Shown one piece after another: positions 7,243 to 14,976 of a stretch of 34,237 nucleotides of DNA (positions within the stretch are counted from its first letter, which is position 1; each line of letters begins with the position of its first letter). The DNA lies in contig JAHEJD010000025.1 of the NCBI GenBank assembly GCA_024639005.1, forward strand, positions 1 to 34,237, given 5' to 3'. The notes under the pieces are model-generated. The model saw nothing but the letters and a program-made list of their open reading frames with translations, ran no database searches and had not been told where the DNA came from. Origin of the DNA: Chromatiaceae bacterium. GTDB taxonomy: Bacteria > Pseudomonadota > Gammaproteobacteria > Chromatiales > Chromatiaceae. The position numbers and the translations under genes are program-made.

Positions 7243-8088
7243 ATGCATCACAAATCGGTACTGGTGACCGGTTGTTCCAGCGGCATCGGGCGCTGTGTCG
7301 CCGTCGGCCTGCAGCAGCGAGGCTACCGCGTGATCGCGACCGCGCGCAGACAGCGAGATCTCGACGATTTGGCCCACCAGGGGTTAGAGGTAATCCATCT
7401 AGAGCTCGATCAACCCGCGTCGGTCGCCGCCGCCGTTACCCAGGTGCTCGAGCGCTGCGAAGGCCACGTATTTGGTCTCTTCAACAACGCAGCCTATGGC
7501 CAACCGGGCGCGGTCGAAGACTTGAGCTGGGAGGTACTCGAGGCACAGCTGCGCACTAATCTGCTCGGATGGCATGAATTGACCCGCCTCCTGATCCCTG
7601 GCATGCGCCAGCGCGGCGAAGGCAGGATCATTCAAAACAGCTCGGTCCTCGGACTGGTCGCCATGCCTTACCGCGGTGCCTACATCTGCTCGAAATTCGC
7701 GCTGGAGGGGCTGACCGACACACTGCGCCTGGAACTGCACGGCAGTGGCGTCCGAGTTAGCCTGATCGAACCGGGACCGATTGTGAGCCGCTTCCGGGAA
7801 AATTCTTACGCCAAGTTCAAGCAGAACATCGACGCCGAGAACAGCGTGCATCGCGAGCAATATCGGGCCCTGGAGGCCCGGCTCGCGAGCGACGGGCCAA
7901 CAATGGCCTTTACACTGCCTCCGGAGACCGTGCTAAAGAAGGTGGTGCATGCGCTGGAGAGCAGGCGCCCGCGTGCACGCTACGCAGTCACCACTCCTAC
8001 CCATGTGTTCGCTGCACTGCGTCGGCTACTCAGCACGCGACAGCTCGACTGGCTGTTGCGCCGGGCATCCGGCGACGGTAGCCGCTGA
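7243..8088 (+). CDS. Short-chain dehydrogenase/reductase (SDR)
   Basis: This is a classical SDR of 281 residues. The nucleotide-binding motif TGCSSGIG is at residues 9-16, NNAAYG follows the central strand, and the catalytic set is present as Ser in QNSSVLG and the Y-x3-K pair in YICSKFALEG. Members of this group oxidise or reduce hydroxyl/keto groups with NAD(P)H; the substrate is unknown. The basic C-terminal tail (RRPRARYAVTTPTHVFAALRRLL) resembles SDRs that touch membranes or act on lipids. ATG 7243 is chosen for the GGAAGGGGGG just upstream; the frame is open to 7132 but that part overlaps the divergent motA leader. The gene is divergent from motA and stands alone. Confidence 0.88.
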   Translation: MHHKSVLVTGCSSGIGRCVAVGLQQRGYRVIATARRQRDLDDLAHQGLEVIHLELDQPASVAAAVTQVLERCEGHVFGLFNNAAYGQPGAVEDLSWEVLEAQLRTNLLGWHELTRLLIPGMRQRGEGRIIQNSSVLGLVAMPYRGAYICSKFALEGLTDTLRLELHGSGVRVSLIEPGPIVSRFRENSYAKFKQNIDAENSVHREQYRALEARLASDGPTMAFTLPPETVLKKVVHALESRRPRARYAVTTPTHVFAALRRLLSTRQLDWLLRRASGDGSR

Positions 8089-8345
8089 ATCTGACCTGCA
8101 GGGTGCGCTCGCGCAGCGTATCGCACCGCGGCGCGCTCTCCAGCTCGGCATGCTTGCACCCCCGTTAGCCCGCTTATCTCACCGTTTTCCATCGCGAGCG
8201 GTTCGAGACGCCGCTGCGGCGGGGCGCACGCAGCGAAGGGCGGCGAAGGCGTAGCCGACACTACGTCGAGCCGGCCGCAACGAGTACGCACCGTCACAGC
8301 GAGGGTATCGGGCCGCGCAGTAGGTAATCGGTGAGATATGCGGGC

Positions 8346-8963
8346 TCAGCGCCTGGCCCCAGCCTTCTTTTTGGCCGTCGCCTTCTTCTTTGCGACCTTC
8401 TTCTTTGCGACCTTCTTCTTTGCGACCTTCTTCTTTGCGACCTTCTTCTTTGCGACCTTCTTCTTTGCAACCTTCTTCTTTGCGACCTTCTTCTTTGCGA
8501 CCTTTTTCTTGGCCGCTACCTTTTTCTTCGGCGAAGCCTTCTTCTTGGCGGCCCTCTTCTTGGCGGTCTTCTTCGCGCCGACCTTCTTCTTGGCAGCTAC
8601 CTTTTTCTTGGCGCTGGCCTTCTTCTTCGCCGCCTTCTTGCGCGGCGTCGCAGTCGCCGTCGCCTCCACCTGGCCGCGTAATTGGTTCATTTTTCGACCG
8701 ACGGCGTCGACGATGTCATTGCCGATCTCCTCAATCTCATCGACCAGCGTCTTGAGCATCTTCGCCGCTTGGGTCTCGGTCACCCCCTTGGCGGTATCTG
8801 CAACCTTGTCGGTGACGGCGCCCAGGCCCTCTTTGACCTCGGTCAGCACGACGTCCCCGGCCTTCTCTACCTCAGTAATCACCGAGGAGGCGGTAGCCTT
8901 GAACGATTCGGCAAAGCCACCCTTGCTCGCCGATACCTTTTTTTTGCTTGCTTTCTTCGCCAT
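8346..8963 (-). CDS. Lysine-rich histone H1-like / phasin-like protein with KKKVA repeats
   Basis: The 205-residue protein has two parts. Residues about 15-95 form a helical, phasin-like region (FKATASSVITEVEKAGDVVLTEVKE... and MLKTLVDEIEEIGNDIVD). Residues 105-205 are almost only K, A and V, including eight successive VAKKK units, as in bacterial histone H1-like proteins such as AlgP. Such tails bind DNA or polyphosphate/polyhydroxyalkanoate granule surfaces through charge. A granule-to-nucleoid linker role, as proposed for PhaM-like proteins, is possible but unproven. AAGGGAG precedes ATG 8963, and a good promoter lies at 9000-9027. The repeat is encoded by near-identical 15-bp units and is a likely site of length variation. 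Confidence 0.8.
   Translation of the reverse strand: MAKKASKKKVSASKGGFAESFKATASSVITEVEKAGDVVLTEVKEGLGAVTDKVADTAKGVTETQAAKMLKTLVDEIEEIGNDIVDAVGRKMNQLRGQVEATATATPRKKAAKKKASAKKKVAAKKKVGAKKTAKKRAAKKKASPKKKVAAKKKVAKKKVAKKKVAKKKVAKKKVAKKKVAKKKVAKKKVAKKKATAKKKAGARR
8392..8511. repeat. Eight tandem 15-bp units inside the lysine-rich gene
   Basis: The unit GCGACCTTCTTCTTT (plus strand) is repeated eight times head to tail. Units 1-5 and 7 are identical, unit 6 has one change (GCAACC) and unit 8 has two changes. Each unit encodes one KKKVA pentapeptide on the minus strand. The high identity suggests recent slippage or unequal recombination; being 15 bp, changes in copy number keep the frame. Confidence 0.95.
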
Positions 8964-8999
8964 CGCAGACTCCCTTGTTGAACAATCTTTTCACTCATA

Positions 9000-9027
9000 A
9001 ATATAGGCGTGTCGAAAGAGACGGCAA
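9000..9027 (-). promoter_or_regulatory. Sigma-70-type promoter for the lysine-rich protein gene
   Basis: Minus strand TTGCCG (9027-9022) is followed after 16 bases by TATATT (9005-9000). The gene starts about 37 bases downstream. The match is good in -10 and moderate in -35. Confidence 0.5.
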
Positions 9028-9181
9028 TAGCAAAATGCGCATAAATTGATTTGAGCCGACATGGGGCGAAGAAGCGACGGCGGTTGCAAAGCAAACAGGC
9101 ACCGGCAAAAGAAGGGAAATGCGCTCGCGACCGGCAGCCTGCGCGCCAGCATCCCGATCGCTGGAATGCAAAGGCGCACCG

Positions 9182-10756
9182 TCAGGTCTGCGCGAAATAA
9201 TCTGCGAGAAACCGATCGAAATCTTTCCGCGGTTCGGCCTCGAGGCGTTCCTGTGCGATGAGAGACTCTGCGGCCTTGGCATCCAGCTCGGCCATTCTCT
9301 GCGGCGACAGCTCTCGCTCGACAAAATAGCGCTGATGCTGATGCGAGAGGCGCCGCGCGAACTGGTAAAAGCCTTCACCCTTGTCGCGCATCTCAGCGAG
9401 CATCTTGGCGGACGGCGTCAGGTCAGGGGCGCGCACCTTGGTGATTTGCTCATCGACTGCATCTTCGAACCAGGCGCCGCCTTCGATAGCGTCGAGCATC
9501 TCACAGACCGGCAACATCGATTCGAGGATCTCCAGCGACCATGCGTGCATTGGAATCCGTACACCGCGGTGCTGCAGCATCAGTCTCGGCTCACGGCCAC
9601 GGTGCGCAACGTCGAGCAGGTTACGGTCGATCTCGCGACGCTCGCGCTGATCGATCAACGGGCTCTCGGCAAGCAGACAGAAAAGAAGAAACGCCTCGAG
9701 AAAACGGCCCTGCGTCTCGTCCAGACCCAATGGATGGTAGGCGTTGACGTCCAGCGAGCGCAGTTCGATGTAGCGAATACCCCGTTTCTTCAGCGCCAGG
9801 CTCGATTTCTCGAGACCCTGAAGCACCTGCTTGGGCCGCACCGTGCTGTAGTACTCGTTCTCGATCTGCAGGATATTGTTGCTGAGCTGACGGTAGTCGT
9901 CGCCGTCACGCACACCGATCGCCTCCCACGCGGCTGCCGGGGTCATGGTCGCACGCAGCAGGCTGTCCGCATAGCAGCGCACGTCGTCGTAGCAGGCCTT
10001 GATGCCCAGACCCTCCTCGCGACTGTTTTGATAACCGATGTCGCCCATGCGCAACGAGGTGGCATGCGGCCCATAGTAGGTGGTCTCGTCAAACGATGCC
10101 AGATTGGTCGCCTGACCGAGAAAAAACGATTTACAGACCGCGGGCGACGCACCAAAAAGATAGGGGATCAGCCAGCCGAAGCGCTGCAGATTGCGAATTT
10201 GGCCCATGTAGCAGCGGTCGCGAAAGTCGCGCAGTCCAAAGACCCGACCCTCGATCCGACGCAATGCCGGCCACAGGTCCTCGGCGAGCGACCAGTTGAA
10301 GTGCACGCCGGCGATGACTTGCATGACGCGGCCGTAGCGGTAGCCCAGCCCGACCCGGTATAAATGTTTCATACGCCCTGCGTTCGAGTCCCCATACGCG
10401 GCAACCGGTATGTTTTGATCCCCGGAGAGGACGCAGGGCATGCTCGTGGACCAGAGTATCTCGTTGTCCAATCGACGATAGACGAAGGCCTGCAGATCGG
10501 CCAAATATTCCAGAGCGTCGCCCACTCGGGGAAATGGCGGGGTAATGAACTCGATCAGTGACTCTGAATAATCGGTCGTAATGTCCGTATGGGTGAGCGC
10601 CGAACCGAGCGCCGTCGGATGTGGCGTCAGCGCAATGCCGCCCGCGGTCGATACTCGCAGGCTTTCCTTTTCGAGACCGAAGCGGCCATCGTGAAGTAGC
10701 CGTATGTCGGTCTCGTTGGCGAGCCGGGCGAGCCGGCCCTGGACAGAATTGAGCAA
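9182..10756 (-). CDS. gshA: Glutamate-cysteine ligase
   Basis: GshA joins glutamate and cysteine with ATP, the first step of glutathione synthesis, in the cytoplasm. The 524-residue product matches the proteobacterial type-1 enzyme: RFGLEKESLRVS near residue 30, TDYSESLIEFITPP, IAGVHFNWSL, LRMGDIGYQN, RGIRYIELRSLDVNAY and a long helical C-terminus. The usual length is about 520. No ATG exists in frame at the N-terminus. The likely start is TTG at 10756-10754, with CGGAAAAA nine to ten bases upstream and a TATAAT promoter box 30 bases upstream; an in-frame stop lies shortly before. The gene is divergent from the PBP7-like gene. Confidence 0.95.
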   Translation of the reverse strand: MLNSVQGRLARLANETDIRLLHDGRFGLEKESLRVSTAGGIALTPHPTALGSALTHTDITTDYSESLIEFITPPFPRVGDALEYLADLQAFVYRRLDNEILWSTSMPCVLSGDQNIPVAAYGDSNAGRMKHLYRVGLGYRYGRVMQVIAGVHFNWSLAEDLWPALRRIEGRVFGLRDFRDRCYMGQIRNLQRFGWLIPYLFGASPAVCKSFFLGQATNLASFDETTYYGPHATSLRMGDIGYQNSREEGLGIKACYDDVRCYADSLLRATMTPAAAWEAIGVRDGDDYRQLSNNILQIENEYYSTVRPKQVLQGLEKSSLALKKRGIRYIELRSLDVNAYHPLGLDETQGRFLEAFLLFCLLAESPLIDQRERREIDRNLLDVAHRGREPRLMLQHRGVRIPMHAWSLEILESMLPVCEMLDAIEGGAWFEDAVDEQITKVRAPDLTPSAKMLAEMRDKGEGFYQFARRLSHQHQRYFVERELSPQRMAELDAKAAESLIAQERLEAEPRKDFDRFLADYFAQT

Positions 10757-10785
10757 AGCATTTTTCCGCGCAGTTTGGGCGCGCG

Positions 10786-10813
10786 ATTATAACCTGCAGG
10801 CCCAGCCTATCGA
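10786..10813 (-). promoter_or_regulatory. Sigma-70-type promoter for gshA
   Basis: A perfect TATAAT on the minus strand (10791-10786) has TCGATA 16 bases upstream as a weak -35. Predicted transcripts begin about 23 bases before the TTG start of gshA, which supports that start. Confidence 0.55.
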
Positions 10814-10858
10814 CGAAGGGTTTGCGATCCTACGAGAGCTGAGCGATCATGCGGCGCC

Positions 10859-11782
10859 ATGCGCAGTTGTTCAGTGGTGATGGCCGTCCTGCTTTGTCCC
10901 TTGATGCTGCTGCCGGTCGGCCAGTGTCTCGCCGATGGACCGACAAGCGAACATGCCCTCCGCCTTTGGAAACAGCTCGACACACGCAAGCTCAAGCTGC
11001 GTTCCAAGACCGCCCTCATTGTCGACCGATACGGCAATTCAATCTACGAACGCGACGCCGACAAAGCGGTACCCATCGCCTCGGTCACCAAACTGATGAC
11101 CGCAATGGTCATTCTGGATGCCAAGCTGCCACTGGACGAGGCCATCGAGATAGTCAAAGCCGATCGGGACTTACTGCGCCTGACCGGATCGCGCCTGCGC
11201 GTCGGTGCAACACTGAGCCGGGGCGATTTGCTGACACTGGCCTTGATGTCGTCCGAAAATCGGGCGGCCGCTGCGCTCGGTCGGACTTTTCCCGGCGGCA
11301 TGGACGGTATCATAGAAACGATGAACCGCAAGGCAGAGGAACTCGGTATGCGCAGATCGCGTTTCGCCGATCCAGCGGGGCTCGATGCCGACAACGTCGC
11401 CAGCGCCCACGACCTCGCTCGTCTGGTGTTCGCAGCGATGCAGTACGCGGAAATCCGCGCGGCGACCACGCGCAGCAGAATGGATGTTCGTCCTTGGAAG
11501 AAGCGGGGACCGCTGCGCTATGTGAATACCAACCGACTGCTGCGAAGCAGCAAATGGGACATTCAGGTCAGCAAGACCGGCTACATTAACGAGGCCGGGC
11601 GCTGTCTGGTGATGCATACGGAGTTCGAGGGAACGCCGACCGTACTGGTCCTGCTCAACTCGTTCGGCAAACTCACGCCGTTTGGTGACGCGAACCGCGT
11701 GCGCAAATGGATTAAATCCGGCGTTCAGAACACGGGCCAGCGACAGGCACGATCCGAGGCAGGCACGGGTCACTCCGGCTGA
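10859..11782 (+). CDS. pbpG: D-alanyl-D-alanine endopeptidase, PBP7 type
   Basis: This periplasmic serine enzyme cuts D-Ala-mDAP cross-links in peptidoglycan. The 307-residue product has an N-terminal Sec signal (about residues 1-25, ending QCLA) and the three S11 motifs: S75-VTK78 (PIASVTKLM), SEN in MSSENRAAAALG, and KTG in VSKTGYINEAG. Overall length and order fit PbpG. The low-complexity C-terminal tail (GQRQARSEAGTGHSG) is not conserved. The start lies 102 bases from the divergent gshA TTG. A second ATG at 10849 is out of frame. It converges with prc over about 70 bases without a clear terminator. Confidence 0.9.
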   Translation: MRSCSVVMAVLLCPLMLLPVGQCLADGPTSEHALRLWKQLDTRKLKLRSKTALIVDRYGNSIYERDADKAVPIASVTKLMTAMVILDAKLPLDEAIEIVKADRDLLRLTGSRLRVGATLSRGDLLTLALMSSENRAAAALGRTFPGGMDGIIETMNRKAEELGMRRSRFADPAGLDADNVASAHDLARLVFAAMQYAEIRAATTRSRMDVRPWKKRGPLRYVNTNRLLRSSKWDIQVSKTGYINEAGRCLVMHTEFEGTPTVLVLLNSFGKLTPFGDANRVRKWIKSGVQNTGQRQARSEAGTGHSG

Positions 11783-11850
11783 TCGACGACCGCTGCGCCG
11801 AGGAGCCTGAAAATGTCACCAGCCGCCGCGATGCCGATAATATTCCAAGG

Positions 11851-13941
11851 CTAGTTCAGCAGTGCAGTACGTGGCCGCATCGCCCGGATATGGTCGGCGA
11901 GTATGTTGGCGGATTCCTCTAACATGATTCGCTGAATACCCTCCTCGTCGTCCTTTTCATCGCTGTCGGCCGCAGGCTCGTCATCCTCGTCATCCTCGAG
12001 GCTGGCCAGCGGATCCAGTCCGCGGAAGGCGCGCAGACGGTTGCGGCGATCCAGGCGATCTTGCTCGCGCTGATCCCACTCCGCGCGGCGTACGGATTCC
12101 CGCAGAGATACGGTCTTGCGCTGCTCGAGCTCGATCAGGTCGTCTTCCTCCTCTACCAGGAAGCGGAACCCGGGATTGCTCTCCATCCGCACCAGCGAGG
12201 CGTCCCGCAAACTCGACACCGAGGTGATGCCATGCAATTGGTGCGCCGCCGGCTGGATCGATGCCCAGGGAAGCGCATTTTTAAGCGCCCGCTCGCCATG
12301 ATCGGCGGCGCCTTTTGCGGTCGGGTAAACGATGTCCGGCATAACGCCACGATGCTGAGTGCTTCCGCCCTGTACGCGGAAAAATTGCGCCATCGTAAGG
12401 CGCAAGCGGCCTATGTCGTCGCGCGAGCGCAGGAAGCGGCCCAGATCCACCAGCGTCTGCACCGTGCCTTTGCCGAAGGTAGGCTCGCCAATGATCAGCC
12501 CGCGACTGTAGTCTTGGATTGCGCCGGCGAAGATCTCGGAGGCCGACGCGCTGTTGCGGTCGACCAGCACCGCCAGCGGTCCTTCATAGACCTGTTCCGG
12601 GTCAGGATCACGCTCGACCTCGATCTTGCCGGCCGAATCCCGCACCTGCACTACCGGTCCCTTTTCGATGAACAGCCCCGTCAGCTCGGTCGCCTCTGAC
12701 AAGGACCCACCACCGTTGCGGCGTAAGTCGATGATTACCCCGTCGACGCCCTCGGCCTGAAGCTCATCGAGCAACTTGCGTACGTCACGCGTCGTACTGC
12801 GAAAGTCATCCTCGCCGGCCGCCTGTGCGCCAAAATCGCGGTAGAAAGCGGGTATCTCGACCACCCCGAGGCGCAACCCGCCGCTCTCGATCACTTCGCT
12901 CTTCGCCGCCTTGTCCTCGAGTTTGATTTCATCGCGCACCAGCAGGACCTCACGGGTGCGGCCGCCAACGCCCTGGCTCTTCGGCAGGACATTGAGTCGC
13001 ACGATGCTGTCTTTCGGACCGCGGATGAGATCGACCACATCTTGCAGACGCCAGCCGACCACATCTTCCATACCACCGTCTCGGCCCTGGGCTACACCGA
13101 CAATGCGGTCCCCGCCCTTCAGCTCGCCACTGCGCTCGGCCGGTCCGCCCGGCACTGTGCTTTGGATCTCGGTGAACTCGTTTTCATTGCGAAGCACCGC
13201 GCCGATACCCTGCAGCGACAGGCGCATCCCGATGTCGAAGTTCTCTGACAGCCGTGGCGACATATAGCTGGTATGTGGCTCGACGGTCAGCGTGTACGCA
13301 TTGATGAAGGCCTGGAAGACATCTTCCGGCGTCATCTGTGAAACCCTGCGCTTGATCCCTTTGTAGCGCTTGCTCAAGGTCTCGCTAATCTCCGCCTCGT
13401 CCTTGCCGGCGAGACGCAATGCCAGGATGTCGTTCTTGACCCGCTTGCGCCAAACGTCGTCAAGGGCGGCTGGATCTGCCGGCCACTCGGCCTCGCTGCG
13501 ATCGAACTGATAAATCTCGTCGCGCTCGAAATCGAAGTCGTTGGCGGCGAGGATTTCTTCAGCGTAAGCGACGCGCTCATCGACCGCCGCGCGAAAACGC
13601 CGGAATATCTCGAATGCGGGTTCCAGTTTTCCAGTGCGCAGATTGTCATCCAGTTCCAGACGATGGCGCTCGTAGCGCGCGACGTCCTGAGCGGTGAAGA
13701 AACTGCGGTTGGAGTCCAGCGACTCGAGGTAGCGATCGAGAATGGCGGTCGAAAGGCTATCGTCGAGACTGGGCTTGCGATAATGAAACTTCTCCATCAC
13801 CTGCGTGATGATCAACGCGGCCTGGCGTTGTTGATCGCTTGCACGGAGATCGTCGATGGTGACGTACGTGGGTTTGGCGATTGCCGTGCCGGCGCACAGG
13901 CAGACGAAGGACAACAGAAGGCCGATCAGGCGAAGTTGCAT
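11851..13941 (-). CDS. prc: Carboxy-terminal (tail-specific) processing protease Prc
   Basis: Prc is a periplasmic S41 protease that trims or degrades proteins from nonpolar C-termini; in E. coli it processes FtsI and degrades the hydrolase MepS with its adaptor NlpI. The 696 residues show a signal peptide (1-22, ending GTAIA), a helical N-terminal domain, a PDZ domain (about 245-330, with GGDRIVGV), and the protease core with Ser466 in NSASASEI and Lys491 in TFGKGTVQ. A helical C-terminal region carries a very acidic stretch (DDEDDEPAADSDEKDDEEG). GAGGT seven bases before ATG 13941 supports the start. The pairing with a convergent PBP7 endopeptidase fits cell-wall turnover, since Prc controls such enzymes, but the link is inferred. 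Confidence 0.95.
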   Translation of the reverse strand: MQLRLIGLLLSFVCLCAGTAIAKPTYVTIDDLRASDQQRQAALIITQVMEKFHYRKPSLDDSLSTAILDRYLESLDSNRSFFTAQDVARYERHRLELDDNLRTGKLEPAFEIFRRFRAAVDERVAYAEEILAANDFDFERDEIYQFDRSEAEWPADPAALDDVWRKRVKNDILALRLAGKDEAEISETLSKRYKGIKRRVSQMTPEDVFQAFINAYTLTVEPHTSYMSPRLSENFDIGMRLSLQGIGAVLRNENEFTEIQSTVPGGPAERSGELKGGDRIVGVAQGRDGGMEDVVGWRLQDVVDLIRGPKDSIVRLNVLPKSQGVGGRTREVLLVRDEIKLEDKAAKSEVIESGGLRLGVVEIPAFYRDFGAQAAGEDDFRSTTRDVRKLLDELQAEGVDGVIIDLRRNGGGSLSEATELTGLFIEKGPVVQVRDSAGKIEVERDPDPEQVYEGPLAVLVDRNSASASEIFAGAIQDYSRGLIIGEPTFGKGTVQTLVDLGRFLRSRDDIGRLRLTMAQFFRVQGGSTQHRGVMPDIVYPTAKGAADHGERALKNALPWASIQPAAHQLHGITSVSSLRDASLVRMESNPGFRFLVEEEDDLIELEQRKTVSLRESVRRAEWDQREQDRLDRRNRLRAFRGLDPLASLEDDEDDEPAADSDEKDDEEGIQRIMLEESANILADHIRAMRPRTALLN

Positions 13942-14042
13942 AGCATTTACCTCGTCGCGCGGATCGTCCGCGCCTGTGTACCGCGTCGCTCGACCCGGCG
14001 TGAACTCTGACCTTGCCCCATTATCGCTTTTGCGGCAAGCAC

Positions 14043-14930
14043 TTAGGCCCCAACACTGACCAGGTTATCGGCCGCCGCCAGTGGATTCCGCAGACCCGTG
14101 ACCAGGGCCAGATACTCCGGCGACTCGGGGCCGAGCCAGCCATGTCGGATGAGGAAATCAATCACCACCAAGTTGCAATTCATCTTGAAGTCGTCCGTTT
14201 CGCGCACGATTGCAGCAATTTCTGCTAACGGCAGCAGCATGAACTCCTCCACCTCCCCGTCCATGTTGCACGGCACAAAATCATCTGGCACTTCGAGATC
14301 GTAGCAGTACAATACGTCGCGCCGATAACCGCGCTGAGTTACCCGATTGTAGGAAATCGCGCCGACAGGAACAGCCTTCCGTGCCAATTGCTCTGGAACA
14401 GCGGCCTCCTCTGCAGACTCCTTGACCAGGTTTTCCTCCAAGGTCAGCGTATGCGGCAGGCCGCCTGCCACCATATTATCCAGCGCGCCGGGAAACAACA
14501 GGCGGTCACGCGCCCGTCGACCAACCCACATGCGGATGCCATCGGCACCGCGGACATAACCATTTAAATGCTGACCGAACGAGCGAACTCCGAAATATGC
14601 GGCCGCGGCACGGTCGACGACACAGACCGCGTTCTCGCGCCCCCCGGGGGTCACGGCATAGGGTTCCCCGAGGAACGGGGTGATTATTTCCGCCGCGGCG
14701 AGCTCGCGGGCGACTTGCTCCAAAGCCGCGCTGCGGGCGGCGAAATCCCGCAGCCCCGGATCCAGACGCATTTCATCATCATCAAACTGAAATGTGTCTG
14801 AAAAACGTCGCAGGTGGCGGGCAAACGCCGGGCGAATGCAACCGACCACCTGGGCGTCGATGCGCCACGGCAGAAACACCTCGTCCAACGGCGGATTGCA
14901 GGCCGCCACATGCCGAAAATAGCCTGTCAA
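14043..14930 (-). CDS. Nudix hydrolase with N-terminal DUF4743-like domain
   Basis: The N-terminal part (FRHVAACN, then RRFSDTFQFDDDEMRLDP) resembles the DUF4743 domain that precedes Nudix domains in proteins annotated as thiamine pyrophosphokinase-related. The Nudix domain follows (about residues 110-260): GGLPHTLTLEENLVKESAEE has the box in altered form, with KES in place of REx and AAV at the end. Downstream is the conserved NMDGEVEEF segment. Plant and yeast relatives act on oxidised thiamine diphosphates; the substrate here is not known. The start is uncertain: TTG 14930 gives MTGYFRHVAACN, the family-like N-terminus, with GGA ten bases upstream. In-frame ATGs at 14996 and 15011 lie inside the preceding gene's end and add unlike sequence. 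Confidence 0.75.
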   Translation of the reverse strand: MTGYFRHVAACNPPLDEVFLPWRIDAQVVGCIRPAFARHLRRFSDTFQFDDDEMRLDPGLRDFAARSAALEQVARELAAAEIITPFLGEPYAVTPGGRENAVCVVDRAAAAYFGVRSFGQHLNGYVRGADGIRMWVGRRARDRLLFPGALDNMVAGGLPHTLTLEENLVKESAEEAAVPEQLARKAVPVGAISYNRVTQRGYRRDVLYCYDLEVPDDFVPCNMDGEVEEFMLLPLAEIAAIVRETDDFKMNCNLVVIDFLIRHGWLGPESPEYLALVTGLRNPLAAADNLVSVGA

Positions 14931-14976
14931 GTGGAGATTCCGTCGCAGATGATCACCGCCTGGCGCATAGCCTCTC

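Noticed and set aside
8392-8511. Regular repeats that could suggest a CRISPR array
   Set aside because: The units are only 15 bp, directly adjacent with no spacers, in phase with a coding frame.
8338-9000. Long plus-strand frame with repeated FFFAT units opposite the lysine-rich gene
   Set aside because: It is the mirror of the AAG/GCG-rich repeat on the minus strand. The minus frame has a ribosome site, promoter and family-like N-terminus; the plus frame has none.
9119-10363. 414-codon plus-strand frame opposite gshA
   Set aside because: Antisense to gshA, no recognisable domain, and gshA motifs account for the sequence.
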